Of a stretch of 64,000 nt of DNA, positions 19,601-28,455 are shown piece after piece (the stretch's first letter is position 1; each line of letters starts with the position of its first letter). The DNA comes from JBCCQH01 sp039024435. GTDB lineage: Bacteria > Bacteroidota > Bacteroidia > J057 > JADKCL01. The stretch covers positions 1 to 64,000 of the forward strand of contig JBCCQH010000026.1 in assembly GCA_039024435.1 (NCBI GenBank), written 5' to 3'. The notes below the pieces were generated by a model. That model saw only the letters and a program-made list of their open reading frames with translations, was not told the origin of the DNA and made no database searches. Position numbers and translations under genes: made by a program.

Positions 19601-20390
19601 AGTCGCCAACCAGCAGCTCCAAGTCGAAAACGAGGAACACGTGAAGACCGCTCAGCAACTCAGGGTGATCAATCAGGAACTCGACAATTTTGTCTACCGC
19701 GCTTCCCACGACCTGAAAGGGCCCCTGGCCTCTATCTTGGGCCTGGTAAACATCGCTTCCATCGACCTCGGCGAGGACGAAACTGCCCGGCGCTATCTGC
19801 AATTGATCGATCAGGCGGCCCGCAAGCTGGATGTGATCCTGGTTGACCTCATCGAAGCCACCCAGGTCAAGCAGGGCAAAATCGAGTTCTCGAAGCTCAA
19901 ACCCTACGAAGTCACCTCCGATATCCTCGAAAGCCTCGCCAATAAGCAGGGCTATCCGGAACACAAATTCGTGATCGAAATCGATCCGGATCTCGAAATC
20001 ATCAGTGACCGCCGCTTGCTCAGTTCCATCTTGCAAAACTTCATCGACAATTCGGTCAAGTACCGCGATACCAGCAAAGCCCAATGTACCACCTGGATCA
20101 ACCTGGAACTGAAGTCCGACCGGACCATCGACATCAAGGTCCGCGACAATGGGATCGGAATCAAGGACGAATTGAAAAACCGGGTGTTTGACATGTTTTT
20201 CCGGGGTACCAATCAGGCCGGCGGTTCCGGATTGGGGCTCTACATCGTGAAGCAGGCCGCAGAAAAGATGAAAGGTACGATTGACATGGAAAGCCAGTAC
20301 GGTGAAGGCACCACCTTCATGGCGTTTGTGCCGAATCGCTCGGAAGCGGACATTGTGCCGGAAGAAGCGGCGAGTGAGGCGCCGGTATGA
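16695..20390 (+). CDS. Two-component-regulator-propeller sensor histidine kinase
   Basis: This is a 1231-residue inner-membrane kinase. A signal peptide (to about residue 31) is followed by a long periplasmic region of repeated propeller blades (about 35-640; GRIWLGHFEGG, NIWLGTDGLGLYKY, GNVWFASPRGLIKY), a Y_Y_Y beta domain (about 690-757) and one transmembrane helix (about 775-795). A short coiled coil, a PAS domain (about 835-945) and a second coiled coil follow. In the HisKA-type domain the phosphoacceptor is H1005 in ASHDLKGPLAS. The ATPase domain has N box NFIDNSVKY (about 1118), DNGIGI (about 1151) and GSGLGLYIV (about 1176). There is no receiver or AraC output, unlike many Bacteroidota hybrids. 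The start is GTG, 5 bp after the preceding stop; no ATG gives an intact signal peptide. Confidence 0.93.
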   Translation: MASSRPNCIFPSFIAFLLTIWVGMGGSAFAQSYQIQPYAEEQGLLDKYIYTINQDDRGFLYVGTGEGLYRFNGATFDVYRSDSTELTEDFVTSSFKDEGGRIWLGHFEGGISIVEQQTVRSTIPREVLNSRISGFGQDQDGNVWVASQRNGLVRIARDLQYEHFPDALAGSIVTAFVVTDENQVLVGTDEGLKILVIEADGPPRFSHDVDSVPLTAVQCITPHYRRDGFWLGTQDEGLLEYIPGTDARSDQVSRVGPSTVLAEHSIRSIFEDAEENVWIGTQNHGLLKFNDQDVGDRLRLVTPTPNSDTLGACQVECMFVDRYGQLWMGIYNRGLVCMSEETFARYQMATPSSPAAGSSVTLEDHEGNLWVGTEQGLFMIERSRLYDNALQYSVGQPLSLPHVRHLTTEDGLPADQVTALYEDGAHTIWIGTKRNGVVRLDADRKQITPLDLNSISLSKAINAINADSSGNVWVATNDGAFVIPSDTAASTKYFSTRNGLAHNNIYDIYPDSKGRVWLATHTNNVTIYDGNRFEALTVAVADEIPNINCIVEDQDGNIWLGTDGLGLYKYDNQGFVSYTENQGLLSNYCYQIELDGNNSIWIAHRNGVSRYIPETGVFNRYPNKESFDFEENPILSSERDRRGNVWFASPRGLIKYTREPLRSRLTEPYTFIQSVKIGGKASPLDGEELELPYDVYRIEFRFLGLTFLDQAAVKYEYKLEGRDQDWSSPTTDTRVMLQGIGEGEYTFLVRACNVFGVCNEKPVAFAFRVSVPFWQTWWFRLLIVFLLGGLVFLYVRYRVYRLNRQKEELEQLVSERTEEIRLKNLELAKLSLVASETDNAVFILDAEGNLEYINPGFTRLTGYTQTDIVRMRQGKNFLDTSTNPEIRRLVEKVTHTNSSAQYESQLPARDGRTIWVISTMTPILDENGQLSKIVVIDSDITEQKIAEDKIRQMNAALEGLVAERTQELKVANQQLQVENEEHVKTAQQLRVINQELDNFVYRASHDLKGPLASILGLVNIASIDLGEDETARRYLQLIDQAARKLDVILVDLIEATQVKQGKIEFSKLKPYEVTSDILESLANKQGYPEHKFVIEIDPDLEIISDRRLLSSILQNFIDNSVKYRDTSKAQCTTWINLELKSDRTIDIKVRDNGIGIKDELKNRVFDMFFRGTNQAGGSGLGLYIVKQAAEKMKGTIDMESQYGEGTTFMAFVPNRSEADIVPEEAASEAPV

Positions 20391-20599
20391 GGAAATCCCG
20401 GACAGGGAGAATGCGGCTTAGGTGAGTCCCGAAATCCCCAATTTACTTGTGAATGGTTGTCGCATTGGTGGGGTGAGAAACAACCCGGGGGTAGTTTTTG
20501 CGTAGCAAGCTTCCCATTGTCATTTGGCCCCCCCTTCAAAAAGCCCTGCGGCCCTGCGGAAATTGAAAAACTGGAATCAATTGATCGGAAACCTCCCCC

Positions 20600-21847
20600 T
20601 CAATGCGCCACCAGCACTGTCGAACGCAGGTACGCCCCGTTCCGGCTCACAATCAGGTGGTACAGCCCCCCGTTGAACCGTGAAACGTCTACTGCGATCG
20701 GCCCGCGACCGAAACCGGCGCTCTCATTGAAATAGACCCGCCGGCCGGCAAAATCGTACATCTCGACCGTAGCTCGTTGATCATCTTCGTAATCGGCGTA
20801 GATCAGTAGCACCTCCGAGGTCGGATTTGGGTACACCGTCAAAGTATTCGTTGCAGTGACCCCTTGGAGCGTGGTCCGGCAACCGGTGGATGCCAAGTTT
20901 TCCGAACTCACCAATTCTGAGCGGTAGAGGGCCACCGAGGTGCGCATTTTTTCTGCCTGGCAGTTCGTGAAGATGTTCATACAGCGGTCGTCTGAATAAT
21001 CCATGTAGTTTTCGATCATCCGCTCTTCCCCGTCACAGCCCATGGGTTTCGCACAATTGGGAAAACTGGAAAAGAATTCCCGGCTGATCCGCGGCGTATC
21101 GTCACACCCGTCATCTTCGATTTCGCAGTTGTGCTCCTGAAGGCCCCAGGGGTGCAGCAACCCGAGGTAATGCCCGACTTCGTGGGTGCCCGTACGGCCC
21201 CGCGAAACGGCAAATCCTACTCCCCGGCCAAAGAACCGATAGTCGACCACAAAGCCGTCGTAAATCGTCCCCGCTACTTCTTCCGGAAAATACGCGTACC
21301 CGGTGATGCGTCCGTCCGCGATCTGCCGCACCACCCAAACATTGAGGTAACGGTTTGGATCCCATTGCACGACCTGCTTGAGCAAAGTGTCTTCATTGAA
21401 CGGGTCGATGTTAACCGTGGGGGGATAGCGGTTGTAAGTGATGCCCGTGGTCGCATTGCCTTGCGGGTCTACCGTGGCGAGGCAAAATTGAATCCGCACG
21501 TCCGCGCCGGCGGCGTCGGTATTGGTCCCGGCACCGAAACGACCAAAGTCCTCGTTCAATACTTCGATCTGACTTTGGGCCTGATTCAAGTCAACGTTCA
21601 GTAAGATATCGTCGTTGTGCATGACGTGAACCACCACCGGAATGACGTAGGAGAAATCAAAGTCTTCCGTCTTGGCGGTGCCGTCGGCGAGTGGTTCGTT
21701 TCTCCCGGAAACGCCCAGGGGATACTGCGACCGCAAGTGGTGGTGCAATTCATCGGTGAGGCACCGTACGCCCCCGGATGGACTTTGGGCCCAGGAAAAG
21801 CAACAAGCAAATGCGAACAAAAATGCGAATGCGACTGATCTCTTCAT
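20600..21847 (-). CDS. Secreted M43 (pappalysin-like) metalloprotease with T9SS tail
   Basis: This 415-residue extracellular protease has a signal peptide (1-20, ending CFSWA). The catalytic domain (about 60-310) holds the extended zinc motif HEVGHYLGLLH at 222-232. The Met-turn NYMDYSDD (M282) completes the metzincin signature of family M43. Cysteines around DGCDDTPRISR and NCAKPMGCDGEERM are those usually paired in this family. The C-terminus (SNTLTVYPNPTSEVLL-like, from about 335) is a T9SS type A sorting domain. The substrate is unknown. The gene is 86 bp downstream of the FG-GAP lipoprotein gene on the same strand. The 209 bp beyond its stop show nothing. Confidence 0.93.
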   Translation of the reverse strand: MKRSVAFAFLFAFACCFSWAQSPSGGVRCLTDELHHHLRSQYPLGVSGRNEPLADGTAKTEDFDFSYVIPVVVHVMHNDDILLNVDLNQAQSQIEVLNEDFGRFGAGTNTDAAGADVRIQFCLATVDPQGNATTGITYNRYPPTVNIDPFNEDTLLKQVVQWDPNRYLNVWVVRQIADGRITGYAYFPEEVAGTIYDGFVVDYRFFGRGVGFAVSRGRTGTHEVGHYLGLLHPWGLQEHNCEIEDDGCDDTPRISREFFSSFPNCAKPMGCDGEERMIENYMDYSDDRCMNIFTNCQAEKMRTSVALYRSELVSSENLASTGCRTTLQGVTATNTLTVYPNPTSEVLLIYADYEDDQRATVEMYDFAGRRVYFNESAGFGRGPIAVDVSRFNGGLYHLIVSRNGAYLRSTVLVAH

Positions 21848-21933
21848 CCAATTCGTTTTCTAACCCGTAGTGGTACAAAAGTACCTCATTTAACGGAAAC
21901 CCAAAAATCAGAAACGCCCTATGTCACTTACGG

Positions 21934-24900
21934 TCAAAGTGATGGCTCGGTCAACCGAAAGACCCGTAGTGGGGCATCGTTCGCCGATACAATGACCAAA
22001 TCGGAATTGCCTTTGCCACCGTCGAGGGTGATCAGGTCCCGCACATCTTCCCGGGCAAAGAACCCACTTTGTTCCGGTAGAATCGGGGTGAATTGTCCGT
22101 CGGCTTGCTGTTCGAGCAACAGACCGATCCCCGCATCGGCCCGTCCGGTCTCGACTTCCGCCACAAACCAGTTTCCGGCCAGCAGCAGGTCGGGCCGCCC
22201 ATCACCCGTAAAGTCCCGGGCCACGATGCCTTGAACCGGAGCAAACTGGGCGCGCGGTGGCAGTGCTTCCAGGGCAAAGGTTCCATCGCCCTGATTCCGC
22301 ACAATACAGGTAGCAAAGTTGGTGGCCTCCCGGCGCAGCGCTCCATCCAGTTGTTCCCCGTAGATGTCCTTGAGCGACGCCTGCCCAAAGTCCGAATAGG
22401 TGGGATATTTTTCCTTGATCATGGGCATCTGCTCACTGGAACACTGGCGTCCGCGCACCGGAAAGCAAGTCGCCCCATTGTAATATCCCAGGACAATGTC
22501 CAGGCTGCCATTGCCATCAAAATCGTGGTTATAAACCTGGAAAGGCGCTTCTGCCGAAGCCTTGTACTTGTAATTCAACCCGAGATTCCCCGCGATATAA
22601 TCCAGGTCGCCGTCCCCATCCAAATCCACTTCCGCGAGGGCATTCCACCAGCCGGTATTATCGGCGAGGCCCGCCGTGGTCGTGACATCCTCCAGCTTCC
22701 CACCGGAGTTGCGGAAGACCATGACCGGCATCCACTCGCCGGTCACCAGCAAATCGGGCCGGCCGTCGGCATCGCAATCGGTCCAAAGCGCATCGGTCAC
22801 CATGCCCGGCGCCAGCAGATCCGGGGCCAGGGATGCAGTAACGTCGGTGAAGCGGCCTCCGTCATTGCGCAACAGCGCACTCCGCCCGGGAAAGGCGTAT
22901 CTGCCGGGAACTTGTCGCCCCCCAACGAAGAGGTCCAAGTCCCCGTCCCCGTCAAAATCCGCTGCCTTGACGCAGCTTCCGCTGACTTTGAGATTCGGCA
23001 GCGCTTCCGGGGCAAAGCGAAATCCTCCCTCCGCGTCTTGCACGTAGAGGCGGTCCTGCAAGCGCAAATCCCCGTGATCGTATTCATTTCCCCCACTCAC
23101 TACGTAGAGGTCATCGTCGCCGTCACCATCCGCATCAAAAAAGACACTGCCCATATCCTCGCGGTCGGCATGGGCCACCAAATCCGGGAATACCTTCTGC
23201 ACCAGCAGTTTCCCCACCAACAACGCCCCAGATTGCCCTTTGGCCCCGCTCACGTAAAGTGCCGGTTGCTCACCGCCGAGATTGACCGTTCCGCTCGACA
23301 GCTTAGGCCCATTGCGCGATTCTTGATGGGGCAACAGCAGCTCCCGAGCGTAGTCGTCGTAGACATTTTCCCGATGGACAAATAAGGCGTTGAAGTCTGC
23401 ACTGATCTCTTCCAGAATCGGAGAGGCGGGCTCCGGCGCATTTGGCGCCGGGACAGCCTCAGAGTGCTGTACAACCAGGGTTTGATTTGCGGGGACATCG
23501 CGCAAGACTTGCTGCCGCCCATCGGGCCAGGTGACTTCAACCTCCGGGACCGAACTGACCGAACCGAGTCCGAAATGCAACCGGTAAGCGCACGACGACT
23601 GGAAGCCATGGACGTGGGTAAATTGCTGCCGCAACACTTGCTCTCCCAATTGTAGCGTTACCACCGCTCCGTGCCCATCGCGGTTCCCCGCCGGTCCCAC
23701 CAAGCGCACGTTCAGGTATCGCCCCCTCTTCTGCTCAACTGCTTGATTTTGGTACACCAGTGCCGGATCGTTGATGTTGTTGACCACTACGTCCAGGTCG
23801 CCGTCGTTGTCGAGATCGCCGTAGGCGACGCCATTTGAATAGCCGGCAAAGTTAAATCCCCATTCCGTGGACACCTTTTTAAAACCGAAATCACCGACGT
23901 TTTCAAATGCGTAGTTCTGCAAGCGGGTGCTGGGCAAGATGCCGTTGACCTGGTCAAAGGACAACTGGTTGTTGTGCTGCGCGGCGAGCTTATTGGAACG
24001 AATGACAAAATCCTTGTCCTGGGTGTCGTGCAAATAGCCATTCGTCACGATCAAATCCTGATCCCCATCCAGGTCAAAATCCGCGAACAGCGGTCCCCAG
24101 CTCCAGTCCGTGGTCGCCAGTCCGGCTTGGTAAGCAATCTCGGAAAATGTTCCATTTCCGTTGTTGAGGTGAAGCACATTGCGCATGAACTGATAGCGAA
24201 ACCCCATGTCCACCAACGTCCAGAACAACTCCGGATTCATCGAGGCCATGTTGGTCTTTTGCCGGCGGTTGTCCTCGGCCAGCATCTCCACCACCATCAG
24301 GTCGGGGTGGCCGTCATTGTTGATGTCCGCCGCATCGCAGCCCATCGAAAAGTAACTCATGTGACGGAAAGAGGCGTCGATCTGGTCAGTAAAAGTGCCA
24401 TCGCCGTCGTTGTGGTAGAAGAAATCCGGCGACTGAAAATCATTCGCGACGTAGATGTCTTGCCAGCCGTCTCCGTCCAGATCCACCACCGAAAGCCCGA
24501 GGCCGTGTCCGTAGTTGACGATGCCGGCGGCGCGGGAAACTTCAGTGAATTGACCGCCGTCGTTGCGGAACAGCTTATCGCGTACCGCTTCGCTGGGGTT
24601 TTTCATGTTTTCAAGCCGGGCCCCGAGTTTTTGCTTGAAGGCAATGGGATGGTTGGTCAGGTACATGTCGAGATCGCCATCGCGGTCGTAGTCAAAGAAT
24701 GCCCCCAAGACCGAATGGCCCGCGTCGTCGAGGCCGTAGATAGCGGCCATTTCTTTAAATTTCCCCTTCCCCTGATTGATGAACAGCAAATTGCGGCGCT
24801 TATCCGGTTCGGGAAACCAACCGGATCGACACACGTAGATGTCCAGCATTCCGTCGTCATTCACATCCGCCATGCTCACCCCGGTCGTCCATCCGGGACG

Positions 24901-25287
24901 GTCCAACTGAATCCCCGCTTCCTGACTCGCGTCGCGAAAGCGCAATCCCCCCTGGTTGAGATACAAGCGATCCGGCACCAGATTGCCGGTCAGGTAGATG
25001 TCATCGAGCCCGTCCTGATTGACATCACCGATGGCTACCCCGCCGCCATTGTAGAGGTATTGGTACTTGAAGAAGTTCAAGCCGCCGTCTTCCTCGATTT
25101 GGTTCACAAAATCGATGCCACTGCCCGGAACCCGGGAAAATAGCTTCTGCGGGACGGCCGCATTCATCGTAGGCGAAGGGGGGACTTCTGCGGGTTCAGA
25201 CTCCGTGGTGCCGCAGCCGACACAAAGTACCCAAGTAGCTACCCAACAAAACATCGGCCGGAAAGTCGGCGAAAAAAACGCATTCAT
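21934..25287 (-). CDS. FG-GAP repeat and ASPIC/UnbV domain lipoprotein (CRTAC1-like)
   Basis: This 1117-residue surface protein appears to be a lipoprotein: the hydrophobic N-terminus ends VLCVGCG, with C25 or so as the likely lipid-bearing residue. At least 13 calcium-binding FG-GAP/VCBS-type loops (DVNQDGLDDIYL, DYDRDGDLDMYL, DFDGDGDLDLFV and others) form two beta-propellers. Between them lies an ASPIC/UnbV domain (GHGAVVTLQLGEQVLRQQ, HFGLGSVSSVPEVEVTWPDG, about 540-610). Such proteins are common in Bacteroidota near polysaccharide uptake loci, but no SusC/SusD pair is nearby here. A role in surface binding or adhesion is inference. The -3 residue of the lipobox (C) is unusual. Confidence 0.9.
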   Translation of the reverse strand: MNAFFSPTFRPMFCWVATWVLCVGCGTTESEPAEVPPSPTMNAAVPQKLFSRVPGSGIDFVNQIEEDGGLNFFKYQYLYNGGGVAIGDVNQDGLDDIYLTGNLVPDRLYLNQGGLRFRDASQEAGIQLDRPGWTTGVSMADVNDDGMLDIYVCRSGWFPEPDKRRNLLFINQGKGKFKEMAAIYGLDDAGHSVLGAFFDYDRDGDLDMYLTNHPIAFKQKLGARLENMKNPSEAVRDKLFRNDGGQFTEVSRAAGIVNYGHGLGLSVVDLDGDGWQDIYVANDFQSPDFFYHNDGDGTFTDQIDASFRHMSYFSMGCDAADINNDGHPDLMVVEMLAEDNRRQKTNMASMNPELFWTLVDMGFRYQFMRNVLHLNNGNGTFSEIAYQAGLATTDWSWGPLFADFDLDGDQDLIVTNGYLHDTQDKDFVIRSNKLAAQHNNQLSFDQVNGILPSTRLQNYAFENVGDFGFKKVSTEWGFNFAGYSNGVAYGDLDNDGDLDVVVNNINDPALVYQNQAVEQKRGRYLNVRLVGPAGNRDGHGAVVTLQLGEQVLRQQFTHVHGFQSSCAYRLHFGLGSVSSVPEVEVTWPDGRQQVLRDVPANQTLVVQHSEAVPAPNAPEPASPILEEISADFNALFVHRENVYDDYARELLLPHQESRNGPKLSSGTVNLGGEQPALYVSGAKGQSGALLVGKLLVQKVFPDLVAHADREDMGSVFFDADGDGDDDLYVVSGGNEYDHGDLRLQDRLYVQDAEGGFRFAPEALPNLKVSGSCVKAADFDGDGDLDLFVGGRQVPGRYAFPGRSALLRNDGGRFTDVTASLAPDLLAPGMVTDALWTDCDADGRPDLLVTGEWMPVMVFRNSGGKLEDVTTTAGLADNTGWWNALAEVDLDGDGDLDYIAGNLGLNYKYKASAEAPFQVYNHDFDGNGSLDIVLGYYNGATCFPVRGRQCSSEQMPMIKEKYPTYSDFGQASLKDIYGEQLDGALRREATNFATCIVRNQGDGTFALEALPPRAQFAPVQGIVARDFTGDGRPDLLLAGNWFVAEVETGRADAGIGLLLEQQADGQFTPILPEQSGFFAREDVRDLITLDGGKGNSDLVIVSANDAPLRVFRLTEPSL

Positions 25288-25361
25288 AGCAAAAACCTAA
25301 TCGGTAAATGATTGATTAACAGTATCAAATTAAGAAATCCTCCCGGCATACACAATAAAGG

Positions 25362-25393
25362 GAAAGCCCTCCTGCGACAACAGGAGGGCTTTC
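25362..25393 (-). terminator. Terminator of the 997-residue surface protein gene
   Basis: GAAAGCCCTCCTG (25362-25374) and CAGGAGGGCTTTC (25381-25393) form a perfect 13-bp stem with a 6-nt loop. It lies 28 bp past the stop at 25421 on the minus strand and is followed there by CCTTTATT. Confidence 0.8.
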
Positions 25394-25420
25394 TTCAAGC
25401 TTAATTTAGCGATCCGAGGA

Positions 25421-28414
25421 TCAGCGGGCGACTTGCAGTTTTCCTGCTTTGTGGCCGGCTTCCGTCGTGATGCGGTAGATGTAGATACCGTTCGGCATAT
25501 CGCGCGTGTCGAAGTTCACGAATTGCGGGGTGTCAGCATCGACAACTCCGTGGAAGAGCGTAGAGATGCGGAGTCCCGTCATGCTGAAGAGTTCCACTTT
25601 GACCGGTCCGGCCTGTGGTGTACGGAATTTCACCGTCGCCTCGGCGCTGGTCGGGTTCGGATAAGCGATGATCTCCAGCTCGTTTTCGAAGGCGGCGATC
25701 GGTGCAGCCGGCTGGGTGCCTTTGTTCGGGGCACAGTTACCGACCTGAATGGTCTCACTGGCGCCAAACTGACCACCGGATGGGCTCGGAGTATTGACTC
25801 CGTCAAAGGTGACACTCCAGGTACCATTGCCGAAGGCGCAGCACATGCCGTCCCCGAAGCTGTCGTCGATGCGGACCGCATAACAGCGGGTCGGATCGAC
25901 ACAGAACGTATCGGCAAAGGACTGCAAGTCATCGGTGAAGGTAAAGGCACGCGTGCCCACCGTCTGGTTGCTGTTCAGATCAACAATCTCCCAGCTCGTC
26001 TCCGAAGCAAAGTCGTCCGTGGTCACGTTCACGACCAAGTCCACACAGGAAGGCGGAGCCGGTACGCTAGCATTGGTCGCGGTGCAGGTGTTGCCGCAGG
26101 GACCGAGGCTGTAACGCGGGTCGGCCAGCAGCGAGTCGACGTCCACCATTGCGGGATCCACACAGATGTTGGAGGTATCCGGCTTGTAGTGGAAAGAGGC
26201 CAAACCACCGGAACCAGCAAACTCTACTTCCATGCGGGTAACGCCTGGCTGGTTCACGTATACCGTCTGGGTCGAGTTGTTGCCCAGGTTCGGGATGCCT
26301 ACACTGTTCGAGCCACCGTTGAAGGTCAGGACGGCGCCACTCGGGTTGCCATCGTCGGCGTCTACGATTACGACGTCGAGGATCGTGGTCGGGCAATCAA
26401 AATCGAAGATCAACTTGCCACCACCGGCTTCATCATCCGGCACACAGAAGTCCTGTCCACCCGGACCGCAACCACGCTGATTGCGCTCCTGAACGATCAG
26501 AATCTTGCCGAGCGGGACATTGTTGGCACCCGGCTGGCCCAAGCGACCGCCGTTACCGATACCCGGTCCACCAAAGTCCATGTTCGGCGTACCCAAGTCA
26601 AAGTCACCACCACTCGGAACCGAGGAGTTGAAGATGACGGCGGCGTCCGGGCCACCTCCATTGTTCACCGCCGAGATGCGGACACCCCGGTTAGCGTATT
26701 GATTGGTGATCTCGCGACCGGCAGGCAGGAAGTTGCCGAAGCCATCGGTATCGAAGTCACAAAGCAGGATGCCAGAGCTTTGCGGCGTGCAGCAAAGTTC
26801 AACCCCACCGTTGCCACAGGAAACGTCAAAGACGAGTACTTCAACCGAGGCGGTAGCTTCGCAACCGCGACCATCGGTGATCGTCACTGTGTAGGTCGTA
26901 TTTGAATCCGGCTGGACCGCGATGGTAGAAGTAGAATCACCGTCGACCTGGAAGTAGATGTCGGGATCGCCGGCTGCGCTCCAGGTGTAGGAGAACGGGC
27001 CCACGCCGTCAGCGGTAGCCACCAGGAAGTTAGTGTCGGCCATGGCCGGTGCGTAACCGACATAACGGCTCTGGCATTCGCCCGCGTCTACACTCGGCAG
27101 AACGCCACCGCAGTCGATCAGGATCAGGCTGCCACTCGTCGTAGTTGCACCCGCAAATCCATCTACTTGGATGTAGTAGGTACGGCCCGGGATCAAACAA
27201 GCAGCTTCAATGATACCACCGGAGAATAGGTTGGCGGTCGGGACGATATCGTCACCCGAATCATCGTTGGCAGCGATTTCGACAAACGTTGTAAAGTCGT
27301 TGCAATCGGTGGCATCCCAAAGAGCAACCTGCGAATCGAAGCCGTCGGCGACGATGGAGACACAACCCGAAGCCGGAGCCTGGAAAGTGAACCACACCGA
27401 GTTGTCCACGTCGAGTTCGAAGGAGCACCAGCCATCCTGGCTGTTGCAGGAAGCCAAACCAGTACCCGGACCCGGATTCGGCTCATTGGCCTGGGCGGTT
27501 GCGGTATTGTTGGCAAATGCAGTGCTGCCAAAGGTGACCGGCGTAGCGTTGCAAACGTCATCGTTCGGAATCGGATTCGGGCAGTCAATGAACAGGTCAA
27601 AGGTACCCGTGGAGGCACCAAATCCGTGAACCAGGATGTAGTAAATCTGGCCCGGAGTGGCAGAGAAGTTCACTTCCGACTGCAAGCCGCAGAAGTCGTC
27701 GTTGCCGGTGACACAGGTCAGGGCACCACAACCGCCGGTGTAGACACTCAGCTTGGAGTCGTAGCTGGTATTGTTGCACAGCGAAGCCGTAACCAGTCCG
27801 GTGGGCGGGCCGATGAGTTGGTACCAGACACCGGGAGAGGTATTCGTGGTCACGCAAGTACTGGCATTGTCGACAGTCGCGGCTACGGTGGTGCCGGAAA
27901 TCGTTTGACCACAAGCGATCGGAGTGGCCGCCGCGCAAACATCGTTGGCCGGAGCCAGATTGGCCGTGGTAGTCAGGGTAAAGGTACCCGTATTGGCGCC
28001 AAAGCCGTGAACCAGGACATAATAAATGATGCCCGGAGTCGTGGCAAAGGTCACGCTGGACTGAAGGCCACAATCGTCGTCGTTGCCGTCAACGCAGACG
28101 AGGTTGCCGCAAGTTCCGGAAAACACCGAAAGCTTGGTGTCGTAACCGGTACTACCGCCGCAAGTCTCAACCGTCTGGATGTTGCCCGTACCCAGTACCG
28201 CCACCCATACCCCGGGAGCGGTGTTGGAGGTAGCGCAAGTACCCACGTTGTCAAAGGTCGCCCCGACGGTCGTAGACGTCAGCGAAGTGTTGTTGCTGAT
28301 CAGAGGAGCAGCAGCACAGACATCCGAAGGAGTCTGGGCCATCACACTGAAGCTGGTCCCAAGCATCATGGCCAGGCAACAGAGTGCTGTATAAAAGTGT
28401 TGCAATGATTTCAT
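25421..28414 (-). CDS. T9SS-secreted repeat protein, adhesin-like
   Basis: This 997-residue protein has a signal peptide (to about 26, SVMAQ). Three related beta domains of about 125-150 residues (about 28-435) follow, each beginning NDVCAAAxPI-like and including GVWY/VWF and YDSKLSVYTG with paired cysteines. This is the pre-peptidase-C-like surface repeat common in Bacteroidota. Next comes an SprB/Ig-like domain (about 440-530, TYTVTITDGRGCEATAS), a DFDTDGFGNFLPAGREI domain of lectin-like appearance (about 545-760) and a domain with VRIDDSFGDGMCCAFGNG (about 800-900). A type A sorting domain (IAYPNPTSAEATVKF onward) closes the protein. No enzymatic motif is visible. It is likely surface-attached and may bind glycans or matrix. 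The small HMA-like gene precedes it by 41 bp. Confidence 0.88.
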   Translation of the reverse strand: MKSLQHFYTALCCLAMMLGTSFSVMAQTPSDVCAAAPLISNNTSLTSTTVGATFDNVGTCATSNTAPGVWVAVLGTGNIQTVETCGGSTGYDTKLSVFSGTCGNLVCVDGNDDDCGLQSSVTFATTPGIIYYVLVHGFGANTGTFTLTTTANLAPANDVCAAATPIACGQTISGTTVAATVDNASTCVTTNTSPGVWYQLIGPPTGLVTASLCNNTSYDSKLSVYTGGCGALTCVTGNDDFCGLQSEVNFSATPGQIYYILVHGFGASTGTFDLFIDCPNPIPNDDVCNATPVTFGSTAFANNTATAQANEPNPGPGTGLASCNSQDGWCSFELDVDNSVWFTFQAPASGCVSIVADGFDSQVALWDATDCNDFTTFVEIAANDDSGDDIVPTANLFSGGIIEAACLIPGRTYYIQVDGFAGATTTSGSLILIDCGGVLPSVDAGECQSRYVGYAPAMADTNFLVATADGVGPFSYTWSAAGDPDIYFQVDGDSTSTIAVQPDSNTTYTVTITDGRGCEATASVEVLVFDVSCGNGGVELCCTPQSSGILLCDFDTDGFGNFLPAGREITNQYANRGVRISAVNNGGGPDAAVIFNSSVPSGGDFDLGTPNMDFGGPGIGNGGRLGQPGANNVPLGKILIVQERNQRGCGPGGQDFCVPDDEAGGGKLIFDFDCPTTILDVVIVDADDGNPSGAVLTFNGGSNSVGIPNLGNNSTQTVYVNQPGVTRMEVEFAGSGGLASFHYKPDTSNICVDPAMVDVDSLLADPRYSLGPCGNTCTATNASVPAPPSCVDLVVNVTTDDFASETSWEIVDLNSNQTVGTRAFTFTDDLQSFADTFCVDPTRCYAVRIDDSFGDGMCCAFGNGTWSVTFDGVNTPSPSGGQFGASETIQVGNCAPNKGTQPAAPIAAFENELEIIAYPNPTSAEATVKFRTPQAGPVKVELFSMTGLRISTLFHGVVDADTPQFVNFDTRDMPNGIYIYRITTEAGHKAGKLQVAR

Positions 28415-28455
28415 GATAAGTACAGTAGTTTAGTTGTCAAATTGGGAAACCGCTT

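Noticed and set aside
20390..20600. Gene in the gap after the propeller kinase
   Set aside because: Only shadow frames; nothing conserved-looking.
22093..23385. Long plus-strand frame opposite the FG-GAP lipoprotein
   Set aside because: It mirrors the repeated DxDGDG codons; no plausible start context or domain.
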